DNA from: Shewanella jiangmenensis
GTDB taxonomy: Bacteria > Pseudomonadota > Gammaproteobacteria > Enterobacterales > Shewanellaceae
Direction of reading: 5' to 3'
NCBI RefSeq assembly: GCF_018596335.1
Contig: NZ_JAHEPS010000001.1
Coordinates: 620,001-684,000 of the forward strand
Length of the DNA stretch: 64,000 nucleotides
Shown here: one piece after another, positions 1 to 8,415 of the stretch
Layout of the letters: every line of letters begins with the position of its first letter
How positions within the stretch are numbered: the first letter of the stretch is position 1
Translations under genes and position numbers: made by a program
Notes under the pieces: generated by a model
What the model saw: only the letters and a program-made list of their open reading frames with translations
The model's database searches: none
Told to the model about the DNA's origin: nothing

Positions 1-3000
1 GTCTCGGGCTCTATCATCTCAGTACCAATGGCGACAGCAAACAGCCACTTGCCCTTGCAGGTCTTAAGGTCAGCGCCATGGCAGCCGCTAAAGACGGCAC
101 CCTATGGCTTGGCAGTGACGATATGCAGCTTTACCGCTACAGCAGCGATATTGCGAGCCTTGAACTTGTGGCCAACTTCAGCAGCGCTGGCAGTGAGAAG
201 GCGCCAATCACCGACCTTAAGTTTGATGGCGATGGCCGCCTGTGGATTGCCACCGCAGGCGCCGGACTTGGACTCCTGGATCCCACCAATGGCAAGCTGC
301 GACGTTTTGAGCATGCCCCCAGTAACTACTTAAGCCTGTCCAGTCAAAATCTGACCCGGCTGTGGCTTGACGATGAACAGCAGCTTTGGATAGGCACCCG
401 CAGCTCCGGCGTGTCGCATATGTCGCTGCCCGCATGGAATTTTCGTCATATCCACGGCCAGAGCTTTGCCAAAAACAACTTAAAAAGCACCGATATCCGC
501 AGCATTTACCGCGACAGGCAGGGCCAGCTTTGGATAGGCTCAACCGCAGGCTTGATGCGTGCGGATGAAAATACCCGCGGCGACATCACAGGTTTTCTTC
601 CCCATGGGTTGCCCTTTGACGGACTGGAGCAGAGTTTTATCAGCTTTATCCGCGAAGATGCGCCCGGCAACCTGTGGGTTGGCACCCGGGGTCAGGGGCT
701 GATAGTCATAAGCCCAAACCGAGACACTGCCGAGCAATTCAAATACGATCCCAGCAATCAGCGCAGCCTGCCAAGCAACACCCTCTATAGCCTGTTTGTT
801 GATTCGAAAGAGCATTATTGGGTCACCACACTGGATGGCGGCATCAGTCGGGTGAATTTGGCCGAGCGCAGCTTTGAATCCATTGGCCGCAAAGGCAATG
901 ATTTGCTGCCGGAAGATCAGGTCACGGGCTTGGCCGAAGGCAAGGATGGACGCCTGTGGGTCTCTACCTACGGCGGCGGGCTTGCGGTTATCGACAGCGA
1001 CGGCAACAGTCGCCATTTCAACACCCAATCCACACCTGCGCTGCCATCGAACCACCTGTTTTCAATTCACATGACCGACGACAATGTGCTGTGGGTTGCC
1101 TGCGATAACGGCGTGTTTTCGCTGGAACCTGACACGCTGGCGCTGCGGCACATCAACCGTGAGCAGGGGCTGGTCGGGGATGTGGTGTATCTGTCGGTGC
1201 TGGATAACAGCAAACATCTGTGGGCCGGCAGTGCCAGTGGCCTTGCGGTGATAGACACCCACACCGGCGATATTCGTAACTTTACCGAGCTGGACGGGCT
1301 GCAAAATAACGAATTTAACTTTGGCGCCGCCTTTGTCGATGCCGATGGCAGCGTTTACCTTGGTGGCATCAACGGCTTTAACCACATTAATCCGGCCATG
1401 CTGCCCAAGCGCCCTGTGCCGAGGGCGCCGGTGATAGATGAATTTTTGCTGCTCAATAAGCCCGCCAAGTTGCCCTCAACGCTAGAAGCCAAACCCGGCG
1501 AGATGCCCTCTATCAGCTTAAGGTATAACGAATCCCTGTTTACCTTCGGGTTTCAGTCACCGGCACTGACGGATGCCTCGCAGCTCAGCTACCAATACCG
1601 CCTGCTGGGGCTTGACGATAACTGGCTGAACAGCCTTGGCGATCAAAAAGCCAGCTTCACCGGCCTTTCGGCGGGCCATTACCAGTTTGAAGTGCGCGCC
1701 CGCAATCTGGATGGTCAGCTAAGCCCTGTCACCTCGCTTGATATCGTCATTACCCCGGCGCCCTGGCAAACCTGGTGGGCCTATGCCCTGTATCTTGGGT
1801 TTATCCTTGCCATCGCCGCGCTTATCCTGTTTATGAGCCTGTCAAAGTATCGCGCCAAAATGGCGCTGATGGGCAAAATTGCCATCAGCGAGCAGCGACT
1901 GCAACAGGCACTCTGGAGCAGCGGCGACGAGTTCTGGGACTGGGAAATCGCCAAAAAACGACTGACCCGCTCCAATACCTTTTTACGCTACCCGGACACA
2001 GAGCAAAGCCTTGAAAACACGCTGCAAAGCGTTATTCACCCGGAAGATTTGCCACTGGTACGCGATGTGATATCCGCCTGCCTGTATCAGGGCCATGATG
2101 AGTTTGAAGTGAGTTATCGCGGTATGGTGGACGATGAGTCCTGGCTGTGGGTGCTTAACCATGGCAAGGTAATTTCCCGCGATGAGCGCGGCCGCCCAAA
2201 CCGCATCATGGGCACCATCAAAAATATCCAGCGTCTCAAAGAAGCCGAAGAAGCGCTCAGAAGCCTTAACGCCGAACTTGAGCACAGGGTACTGGAACGC
2301 ACCCAGGAGCTGATGCAAAAAAACGAGCAGCTCAATAATACCCTCGAAGAGCTGAGCCAAACCCGCGATGAGCTGGTCGACAAAGAAAAAATGGCGACCC
2401 TGGGCGGCCTGGTTGCATCCATTACCCACGAAGTGAATACCCCGATAGGGATTTCCGTCACCGCCGCATCACACCTTAAAGACAGGGTGCGGGAGTTCAC
2501 CACCGCCTTCAATAAAGGCGAAGTGGACGAAAGCGACTTTGTGCAATACCAGAGCGAGGTGAACGACTGCTGCAAGTTAATGCTGACTAACCTCGAGCGC
2601 GCCGCCAAACTTATCAGCAGCTTTAAAAAGGTGTCGGTGGATCAGTCCCACGACGAGCTGCGGGAATTCGATTTGTGCCAGTACGTGGAGGAGATTTTCC
2701 TGTCGCTCAATCCGCTGCTGTCACGATCCGGCCACAGATACAGCTATGAGTGCGACCCGCAGCTGTATATCAACAGCAACCCCGGCATTTTTTATCAAAT
2801 TATCAGCAACTTGTTTAACAACTCCATTATTCACGCCTACCCCGATGGCAAGGAAGGTAAGCTCGAGCTCAACATCCGCCAGACGGAAAACGGCATCGAA
2901 ATCGATTATCGCGACGATGGCTGTGGCATGAATGAGGAAATCCAGCAGCATATTTTCCACCCCTTCTACACCACCAAACGCGGTAAAGGCGGCAGCGGCC

Positions 3001-3134
3001 TTGGGATGAACATAGTCTACAACCTGGTGCATCAGGTGCTTGGCGGCGACATCCAGCTGTACACCGCGCCGGGCGAAGGCGCCCGCTTTGTCATCACCCT
3101 GCCCGCCAGCATACTGGTGCAAAAGCCCACATAG
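1..3134 (+). CDS. Propeller-sensor membrane histidine kinase (5' end outside window)
   Basis: The reading frame is open to the left edge, so the true start is outside the window; about 1043 residues are visible. Many beta-propeller blade motifs of the two-component-regulator type are seen (for example GRLWIATAGAG, QLWIGTRSSG, GNLWVGTRGQ, GRLWVSTYGG, HLWAGSASG). A Y_Y_Y-like domain follows (YQYRLLGLDDNW), then one membrane segment near 1765-1845. After it come a PAS-like region (around EFWDWEIA), a coiled coil, an H-box (THEVNTPIG, His codon near 2427) and an ATPase domain with an N-box (SNLFNNS) and G-boxes (DDGCGM, GSGLGM). The blades should sense a periplasmic ligand. No receiver or DNA-binding domain follows, so a separate response regulator is expected; none is visible nearby. 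The ligand is unknown. A short tandem array overlaps the stop codon. Confidence 0.88.
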   Translation, partial: LGLYHLSTNGDSKQPLALAGLKVSAMAAAKDGTLWLGSDDMQLYRYSSDIASLELVANFSSAGSEKAPITDLKFDGDGRLWIATAGAGLGLLDPTNGKLRRFEHAPSNYLSLSSQNLTRLWLDDEQQLWIGTRSSGVSHMSLPAWNFRHIHGQSFAKNNLKSTDIRSIYRDRQGQLWIGSTAGLMRADENTRGDITGFLPHGLPFDGLEQSFISFIREDAPGNLWVGTRGQGLIVISPNRDTAEQFKYDPSNQRSLPSNTLYSLFVDSKEHYWVTTLDGGISRVNLAERSFESIGRKGNDLLPEDQVTGLAEGKDGRLWVSTYGGGLAVIDSDGNSRHFNTQSTPALPSNHLFSIHMTDDNVLWVACDNGVFSLEPDTLALRHINREQGLVGDVVYLSVLDNSKHLWAGSASGLAVIDTHTGDIRNFTELDGLQNNEFNFGAAFVDADGSVYLGGINGFNHINPAMLPKRPVPRAPVIDEFLLLNKPAKLPSTLEAKPGEMPSISLRYNESLFTFGFQSPALTDASQLSYQYRLLGLDDNWLNSLGDQKASFTGLSAGHYQFEVRARNLDGQLSPVTSLDIVITPAPWQTWWAYALYLGFILAIAALILFMSLSKYRAKMALMGKIAISEQRLQQALWSSGDEFWDWEIAKKRLTRSNTFLRYPDTEQSLENTLQSVIHPEDLPLVRDVISACLYQGHDEFEVSYRGMVDDESWLWVLNHGKVISRDERGRPNRIMGTIKNIQRLKEAEEALRSLNAELEHRVLERTQELMQKNEQLNNTLEELSQTRDELVDKEKMATLGGLVASITHEVNTPIGISVTAASHLKDRVREFTTAFNKGEVDESDFVQYQSEVNDCCKLMLTNLERAAKLISSFKKVSVDQSHDELREFDLCQYVEEIFLSLNPLLSRSGHRYSYECDPQLYINSNPGIFYQIISNLFNNSIIHAYPDGKEGKLELNIRQTENGIEIDYRDDGCGMNEEIQQHIFHPFYTTKRGKGGSGLGMNIVYNLVHQVLGGDIQLYTAPGEGARFVITLPASILVQKPT

Positions 3135-3175
3135 GCACTCACATAGAGACACGCATAGAAGCACGCATAGAGGCA
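3128..3175. repeat. 12-bp degenerate tandem array, 4 units
   Basis: Four consecutive 12-bp units of the form CRCATAGARGCA lie at 3128, 3140, 3152 and 3164, followed by a partial fifth. The array starts within the last two codons of the sensor kinase gene and runs into the intergenic region. No coding role is visible beyond the stop. Confidence 0.8.
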
Positions 3176-3521
3176 CGCACTCCCCAAATATCGGCGCCCA
3201 GTCAGTGTGCCACTACACAGGTGGCTGAATTCACGTTGCCACGGCGGCTCAACTGCCACAGCTAAAAGGCAATAGCCCAAATGCGCTCCTACTGACACTT
3301 TGACTCCGTCAATGTGACGAAATCCGTGTGTCTAAACCCGTGAGACTAGACCCATGAAACTCGGCCACTCAGGCTTCGCCAACGCCACTCAAGCAATGCA
3401 ACACAAACAGTAGCCACTCAATCACAGCTGCCGCCACTGTCATGGCTCGGTCACCTCAGCGTCATAACAGCGTCACCCGCGCTCCTTAGCCTGTGCTCAT
3501 CGACCGCTGCCGGAGCTGAAC
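3135..3521. other. Gene-free interval with short degenerate repeats
   Basis: About 390 bases separate the sensor kinase from the metallophosphoesterase gene. I see no plausible gene and no clear hairpin terminator. It holds the 12-bp array at its left end and a three-unit 14-bp degenerate repeat at 3325-3366. A doubled CAGCGTCA motif lies near 3458-3475. A promoter for the downstream gene probably lies near the right end, but I could not fix one. Confidence 0.6.
3325..3366. repeat. 14-bp degenerate tandem repeat, 3 units
   Basis: Units start at 3325, 3339 and 3353 and share the pattern CRTGARACTARACC with several mismatches. The repeat lies inside the gene-free interval after the sensor kinase. 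Its sequence is unrelated to the 12-bp array at 3128-3175. Confidence 0.5.
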
Positions 3522-4364
3522 ATGGCTGCAACCAAGGTAAACGCCACCGCAAACGGACATTCAGACGAGCGTTTTCGCTGTATTTGGATATCCGATGTGC
3601 ATCTTGGCACTCCCGACTGCCAGGCCGAAGCCCTGCTTGGCCTGCTCAGGCGTTACCGCTACGACAAACTGGTGCTTGCCGGCGACATAGTTGACCTGTG
3701 GGCTCTGAAGCGGCGCAGCTACTGGCCGGACAGCCACAGACAACTGCTGGAGCTGCTGCTTAGCCTCAGTGACAGGCGCTGCGAAGTCATCTTTGTCCCC
3801 GGCAACCACGACGAGTGGTTCAGGCGTTTTGATGGCATCCGGATCCGCGGCATCCGCATTGAGCAAAGCCACAAACACCAAAGCCTCTCGGGCCTTAACA
3901 CACTCACCATCCACGGCGACCGCTTTGATGCCGAGATAGCCATAGGCCGCTTTCACGCCCGCCTTGGCGATAGGCTTTACGATGTGCTGCTGTGGCTTAA
4001 CCGCGCTCTGCATCAGGTACGCAAACGTTGTGGCCTGCCCTATTGGTCACTGGCAAGTTACATCAAATCCCGGGTCAGCAAGGCCCAGAGCGCCATCGCC
4101 AAATACCGCTCGGCCGCCCTGCGTTACTGCGCCGCCACCCGCAACGACATGCTGATTTGCGGCCATATCCACCAGCCAGAGCTGCTTGAAAGCCAGGGCC
4201 TCATTTACGCCAATACCGGCGATTGGGTCGAAAACACCACCCTGATAGCCGAAACCGCCGCCGGTAATCTGCAACTGCTGCGCTGGGATCACGCCAACGC
4301 AAGCTTAACGCTGGAGCAGGAGATGTTGCTTGCCGAGCCGCCGGTGCATCAGCTTGCAAGCTGA
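3522..4364 (+). CDS. LpxH-like metallophosphoesterase
   Basis: A 280-residue calcineurin-fold phosphoesterase. The expected metal ligands are all visible: Asp25 and His27 (DVHLG), Asp55 (GDIVDLW), Asn95 and His96 (GNHDEW), His131 (HGDRFD), and His215 and His217 (CGHIHQ). This layout is that of the UDP-2,3-diacylglucosamine diphosphatase (LpxH) group, peripheral enzymes that cut a pyrophosphate bond in lipid A synthesis. The protein is somewhat longer than typical LpxH (about 240 residues), and the gene lies beside a lipid acyltransferase rather than lipid A genes. It may therefore act on another nucleotide-linked or phosphorylated lipid. The start follows GGAG with normal spacing. The substrate is inference. 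Confidence 0.8.
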   Translation: MAATKVNATANGHSDERFRCIWISDVHLGTPDCQAEALLGLLRRYRYDKLVLAGDIVDLWALKRRSYWPDSHRQLLELLLSLSDRRCEVIFVPGNHDEWFRRFDGIRIRGIRIEQSHKHQSLSGLNTLTIHGDRFDAEIAIGRFHARLGDRLYDVLLWLNRALHQVRKRCGLPYWSLASYIKSRVSKAQSAIAKYRSAALRYCAATRNDMLICGHIHQPELLESQGLIYANTGDWVENTTLIAETAAGNLQLLRWDHANASLTLEQEMLLAEPPVHQLAS

Positions 4365-4384
4365 AACCGCGGCGCCCGCGGATT

Positions 4385-4436
4385 ACTGATTAGCATCGCT
4401 GATTCGCATCACTTATTCGCACCACTGATTCGCCTC
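4385..4436. repeat. 13-bp degenerate tandem array, 4 units
   Basis: Four units of consensus ACTGATTCGCATC lie at 4385, 4398, 4411 and 4424, each with one to three differences, 20 bases after the stop of the metallophosphoesterase gene. No hairpin terminator is seen between this gene and the next, so the array fills the terminator position. Confidence 0.85.
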
Positions 4437-4492
4437 ACTGCGCAGCACCTTGAAAACACGGCACTGAAGCCCAGTTACCATAAGGAAACGCC

Positions 4493-6283
4493 ATGATATT
4501 TACCGTTGATGCCCTGATTGACAGCCAATTGCCGAGCCTCAGCACCAGTTGGCTCAAACGCCCGCTGTCGGCGGCACTTAAATTTCTGCTGCAGGAAGAA
4601 GACTGCAACCGCATCGCGTCACAGTTCGCCTTTTTACGGGGCGTGGATTTTGCCGGCGCAGTGCTTGAATCCCTCAATTTCAGTTTCAGCGTGCCCGATG
4701 CCGATATCGACAACATCCCCCGAAGCGGCCGGGTGGTGATTTTTGCCAATCACCCCATAGGCTCACTGGATGCGCTCGCCATGATCAAGCTTATCGGCGA
4801 GGTGCGGCCCGACATCAAGGTGGTGGCCAACGAGGTGCTGATGGCCATAGCGCCGCTGCACCCCATTTTGCTGCCGGTGCGCAACATGGGCGGCGGCACG
4901 CCAAAACAGCAGCTTGAAGCCATTCATCGCCATCTGCAAAACGAAGGTGCGCTGCTGATATTTCCCTCCGGCGAAGTCTCACGGCTGCGGCCAAATGGCG
5001 TGCGCGACACCCAGTGGCAGTCCGGCTTTTTAAAAATCGCCCAAAGCTGCGATGCGCCGCTGCTGCCGATGTTTGCCGATGCCCGTAACTCCGCCACCTT
5101 TTACGGCACATCGATGATTTACAAGCCGCTTTCCACCCTGTTGCTGGTGCGGGAAATGTTCCGCCAGCAAAGGCGTACCATGCCAATCCGCATTGGCGAG
5201 CTTATCCCCATGGACAGCCTCAGGGCAAACGGCTTTGACCGCCACACCATGGTCAAACTGCTGAAAAACCACCTGTACCGCATCGGCAAAAACCGCCAGC
5301 CGCTGTTTCGCACCCAAAGCCCGATAGCCAGGCCCGAGTGCCGCGCCGAGCTTAAGGCCGCCATTGAAGCGTGCGAGCATCTCGGTGATACCGCCGATGG
5401 CAAAGGCATTTACCTCTACTGTCATCAAAGTGCCAATCCTGTGATGCGGGAAATTGGCCGCCTCAGGGAAGTGGCGTTTCGCGCCGTTGGCGAAGGCACG
5501 GGCAAACGGCGCGACATCGACGCCTTCGACAGTCAGTATCAACATCTGGTGCTATGGGACAGTAAGGCGCTGGAGATAGTAGGCGCTTACCGTCTTGGCT
5601 CGGCGGCAACCCTTTATCAGACCGAAGGGCCGCAGTGCCTGCGCCGCGAGCACCTTTACAGCCAAAGCCTGTTTGATTACAGCGACGCTTTTGCGCCCTT
5701 TTTTGCCGAGGGGCTTGAGCTTGGCCGAAGCTTTGTGCAGCCCAAATACTGGGGCAAACGCAGCCTGGATTACCTCTGGTTTGGCATAGGCGCTTATGTT
5801 GCCCGCCATCCCCAGTACCGCTACCTGTTTGGCCCTGTATCCATCAGCGGCCAACTGCCACTGTGCGCCCGGGAAATGCTGGTGCACTATTACCAGCGGT
5901 TTTACGGCTACCAGCGCTTTTATGGCGCCGACAAACCGCTGGCACGGGCAAAGCAGCCGTTCAGGCTGTCGGATGAGCGGCGTCAGGCGCTCAACACCCT
6001 GTATCAGGACATGGATGAAGAAGAAGCCTTCAAACGCCTCAAGCATACGCTGTCGGGCATGGGGGTGGCGGTGCCGACGCTGCTTAAACAATACAGCGAG
6101 CTTTGCCATGAAGGCGGCGTCTGTTTTGCCGATTTCGGGGTCGACCCGCTGTTCAATCACTGTATAGACGGGCTGGTGCGGGTGGATTTAACCCAGCTGA
6201 AAGATAAAAAGCGTGAACGCTATCTGGAGGTGCATCGCAGCAGCGCTCAGGCCGAAGTATTCGCTAACACACAAGGAGTCTGA
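4493..6283 (+). CDS. olsF: Two-domain acyltransferase, OlsF-like ornithine-lipid synthase
   Basis: A 596-residue protein. The N-terminal half is a PlsC-type acyltransferase with the block NHPIGSLD at residues 86-93 and PSGEVSR at 158-164. The C-terminal half resembles the OlsB/'hemolysin' N-acyltransferase (GNAT-like) domain, with REVAFRAVGEGTG, YRLGSA and ELGRSFVQPKYWG. This domain order matches OlsF, which makes ornithine lipids alone by N-acylating ornithine and then O-acylating lyso-ornithine lipid. Acyl donors would be acyl-ACPs, at the inner membrane. The start is supported by AAGGA seven bases upstream. It follows the LpxH-like gene by 128 bases containing a tandem array. Many databases call such proteins 'hemolysin-like'. 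The domain order is seen; ornithine-lipid synthesis is inferred. Confidence 0.75.
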   Translation: MIFTVDALIDSQLPSLSTSWLKRPLSAALKFLLQEEDCNRIASQFAFLRGVDFAGAVLESLNFSFSVPDADIDNIPRSGRVVIFANHPIGSLDALAMIKLIGEVRPDIKVVANEVLMAIAPLHPILLPVRNMGGGTPKQQLEAIHRHLQNEGALLIFPSGEVSRLRPNGVRDTQWQSGFLKIAQSCDAPLLPMFADARNSATFYGTSMIYKPLSTLLLVREMFRQQRRTMPIRIGELIPMDSLRANGFDRHTMVKLLKNHLYRIGKNRQPLFRTQSPIARPECRAELKAAIEACEHLGDTADGKGIYLYCHQSANPVMREIGRLREVAFRAVGEGTGKRRDIDAFDSQYQHLVLWDSKALEIVGAYRLGSAATLYQTEGPQCLRREHLYSQSLFDYSDAFAPFFAEGLELGRSFVQPKYWGKRSLDYLWFGIGAYVARHPQYRYLFGPVSISGQLPLCAREMLVHYYQRFYGYQRFYGADKPLARAKQPFRLSDERRQALNTLYQDMDEEEAFKRLKHTLSGMGVAVPTLLKQYSELCHEGGVCFADFGVDPLFNHCIDGLVRVDLTQLKDKKRERYLEVHRSSAQAEVFANTQGV

Positions 6284-6292
6284 TATACCTAA

Positions 6293-6390
6293 GGAAGGTG
6301 CGAATAAGTCCCGTGCTTGCTCTGCGTGAGCTTACAGTGAGTAGATGCAAGGCACAGTTAGCAGCGAATGGCTCTATCCTTCGCACCTCT
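6293..6390. repeat. Possible miniature inverted-repeat element
   Basis: About 98 bases bounded by AGGTGCGAA at 6296-6304 and its exact reverse complement TTCGCACCT at 6380-6388. A T-run follows at 6390. Part of the interior (GCTTAC at 6330 and GAGTAGATGCA at 6339) recurs at 24613-24629 after the smp gene. The 5' flank also resembles bases 6875-6890 after the CBS gene (GGAAGGTG followed by AAGTNCGTCC-like sequence). It could be a non-autonomous element or a dispersed intergenic repeat. The right arm plus T-run could also act as a terminator half. Confidence 0.45.
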
Positions 6391-6455
6391 TTTTTTCAAA
6401 AGCAGGTAACTCCGCAGATACCGCTCTAAAGAAAACAGCTTTACTCGGGGGTAGT

Positions 6456-6875
6456 ATGGAACTCTTTGTTGCCGACATCATGGTCACCCGGGTGGTGACC
6501 ATCGAAATGGATGACCGACTGGCGCTGGCGAAAGAGATTTTTGATCAGGCGAGTTTCCATCATTTGCCTGTGGTCGATGAAGGCATACTCTACGGCATGC
6601 TGTCGGAGCGGGATTTACTGCGCGCCATCAGCCCCCACCTTGGCGCCATCGGCGAAACCAACCGCGATCAGGAGACACTCCACAAGCGGGTGCATCAGGT
6701 CATGACCCGCGACCCTGTGACCATCTCACCCCACAAGCGCATCGATGAAGCAAGCGAGCTTATTCTGAAACACGGCATAGGCTCATTGCCTGTGCTGGAA
6801 GATGGCAAGCTGGTCGGCATTGTCACCTGGAAGGATTTGCTCCGGGCCTACAGCCACAGCGCCAGCCGCCCTTAG
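6456..6875 (+). CDS. Tandem CBS-domain protein
   Basis: A 139-residue protein made of two CBS motifs and almost nothing else. The first covers MVTRVVTIEMDDRLALA through GMLSERDLLRA, and the second MTRDPVTISPHKRIDEA through GIVTWKDLLRA. CBS pairs usually bind adenine nucleotides and regulate a partner or act alone as energy sensors. I chose the ATG at 6456, preceded by GGGGGTAG. The longer frame from 6345 would translate the putative repeat element and adds no CBS sequence. It is monocistronic between the repeat and the torECAD control region. The partner is unknown. Confidence 0.85.
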   Translation: MELFVADIMVTRVVTIEMDDRLALAKEIFDQASFHHLPVVDEGILYGMLSERDLLRAISPHLGAIGETNRDQETLHKRVHQVMTRDPVTISPHKRIDEASELILKHGIGSLPVLEDGKLVGIVTWKDLLRAYSHSASRP

Positions 6876-6937
6876 GGAAGGTGTAAGTACGTCCTCACAC
6901 GGAAACGCGGGATCTGCTCGCCCCAGCGCCAGCCATT

Positions 6938-6956
6938 CTGTTCATATTTTTACATA
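6938..6956 (+). promoter_or_regulatory. Probable TorR-binding site upstream of torECAD
   Basis: CTGTTCATAT at 6938-6947 matches the E. coli tor-box decamer as I know it. TTCATA at 6941-6946 is followed after 4 bases by TACATA at 6951-6956, giving a direct hexamer repeat of the kind described for Shewanella TorR. It sits about 90-105 bases before the torE start. A related but perfect repeat lies upstream of torR at 16888-16903. Confidence 0.65.
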
Positions 6957-7043
6957 ATTTATCAAAAGCCATTCACGCCCACCCGCAAGGCCATTCACAT
7001 CCTTTTTTTATAGTGGACGCATCAAAAATGCGGAGATGCGTCC

Positions 7044-7208
7044 ATGTCACACCAATCTCAATCCCCCAAGGAGAACAGAAGCCGGGAGCTTAAGGGCCTA
7101 GGCTTTATTGTTTTTCTGCTTTTTCCGGCACTTACCGTCACCTTTATCAGCCTCTACGGTTTGGCGCTCTGGGTTTACCAGGCCGTCACCGGCGTTGCGC
7201 CCCACTGA
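7044..7208 (+). CDS. torE: TorE, small membrane protein of the TMAO operon
   Basis: A 54-residue protein beginning MSHQSQSPKENRSREL. A charged N-terminus is followed by one hydrophobic segment (GFIVFLLFPALTVTFISLYG), as in the NapE/TorE family of short single-pass proteins. The start is supported by GGAG eight bases upstream. It ends 18 bases before torC, so it opens the torECAD operon, the arrangement known for Shewanella. Its molecular role is not established; membership of the periplasmic reductase system is inferred from position and family. Confidence 0.85.
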   Translation: MSHQSQSPKENRSRELKGLGFIVFLLFPALTVTFISLYGLALWVYQAVTGVAPH

Positions 7209-7226
7209 TTTTCGAGGATATTGCAT

Positions 7227-8402
7227 ATGAAATGGTTCTCTTCTCTCTGGCAAACCCTCGGTAAGCCCGCACTCACCCTGAGTCTGGGCTTTATTGCCAT
7301 CAGCGCCTTTATTATGGGCATAGTGTTCTGGGGCGGCTTTAACACCGCACTGGAAGCCACCAATACCGAAGAGTTTTGTATCAGCTGCCACAGTATGGAA
7401 AGCAAGCCTTATCAGGAGCTGCAGCAGACTGTGCATTGGTCAAATCACTCCGGCGTGCGTGCCACCTGCCCCGACTGCCACGTGCCCCACGACTGGAGCC
7501 GCAAAATCGCCCGCAAGATGGAAGCCTCCCACGATGTGTGGGGCTGGTTATTCCAGACCGTCAACACAGACGAAAAGTTTGAGGCCAAGCGTCTCGAGAT
7601 GGCGAGCCGCGAGTGGAAACGTTTCGACAGAGACAACAGCCTTGCCTGTAAAAACTGCCACGATTACAAGTCGATGAAGTGGGACAGCATGTCACCGCTG
7701 GCACAAAAGCAGATGAAACGCGCCGCCGAAATCGACCAGTCCTGTATCGATTGCCATAAGGGCATTGCCCACAAGCTGCCTGACATGGGCACCGCCCGTG
7801 CCCCTGAGCTGATTGCCGAAGTCGGCAGCGGCGTTACCCCAAGCGTGGGCGAAAGCTACTTCAGCGCCCTGACCAAGCCCTTGTATCTGGATGCCACCAG
7901 CACCGAAGAAGCGGGCACCCTGAACGTGGCCACCAAGGTTAAAGTGCTCGAAACCAAGGGCAAGCGCGTCAAAGTGGCGATTGAAGGCTGGCGCAAGCGC
8001 ATCGGCGCAGGCCGGGTGATTTACTTCGACTTCGGGGTAAATATTCTTTCAGCCGAGCTGTCGCTGGATGCCGCCAAAACCCAAAACCTTATCCGCACCT
8101 TTGAAGAAAAACAGGACCCCATGACGGGCCTGATGTGGGAGCGGGTTGAAGCCGACATCTGGACCGACGCCGACTACCTGCTTGGCGACATAGCCCCGCT
8201 GTGGAGCTACGCCAAAACCACCTACAGCAGCAGCTGCAGCGTGTGCCACACCCAGCCTGAAGAAGCGCACTTCGATGCCAACACCTGGCCGGGGATGTTC
8301 CAGGGCATGTTGGCCTTCGTCAACATGGATCAGGACACCCAGGCGCTGGTACAGAAGTACCTGCAGGAACACTCAGCCACCTTTAACAAAGATGCCCACT
8401 AA
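7227..8402 (+). CDS. torC: TorC, membrane-anchored pentaheme cytochrome c
   Basis: A 391-residue protein with an uncleaved N-terminal membrane anchor (about residues 11-37) and five CXXCH haem sites: CISCH (51-55), CPDCH (81-85), CKNCH (141-145), CIDCH (173-177) and CSVCH (337-341). The first four form the NapC/NirT-type tetrahaem domain that takes electrons from menaquinol. The fifth lies in the C-terminal domain that passes electrons to TorA. I chose the ATG at 7227 over the in-frame TTG at 7221 because CGAGGA lies at normal distance. torA starts 13 bases after the stop. Confidence 0.95.
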   Translation: MKWFSSLWQTLGKPALTLSLGFIAISAFIMGIVFWGGFNTALEATNTEEFCISCHSMESKPYQELQQTVHWSNHSGVRATCPDCHVPHDWSRKIARKMEASHDVWGWLFQTVNTDEKFEAKRLEMASREWKRFDRDNSLACKNCHDYKSMKWDSMSPLAQKQMKRAAEIDQSCIDCHKGIAHKLPDMGTARAPELIAEVGSGVTPSVGESYFSALTKPLYLDATSTEEAGTLNVATKVKVLETKGKRVKVAIEGWRKRIGAGRVIYFDFGVNILSAELSLDAAKTQNLIRTFEEKQDPMTGLMWERVEADIWTDADYLLGDIAPLWSYAKTTYSSSCSVCHTQPEEAHFDANTWPGMFQGMLAFVNMDQDTQALVQKYLQEHSATFNKDAH

Positions 8403-8415
8403 GGGAGACATGCAG

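Noticed and set aside
6345..6455. Upstream extension of the CBS-domain protein
   Set aside because: It would translate the inverted-repeat segment; the ATG at 6456 has a better ribosome binding site and starts the domain.
8410..8415. ATG two codons before the chosen torA start
   Set aside because: It lies only two bases from the GGGAG ribosome binding site, too close for initiation.
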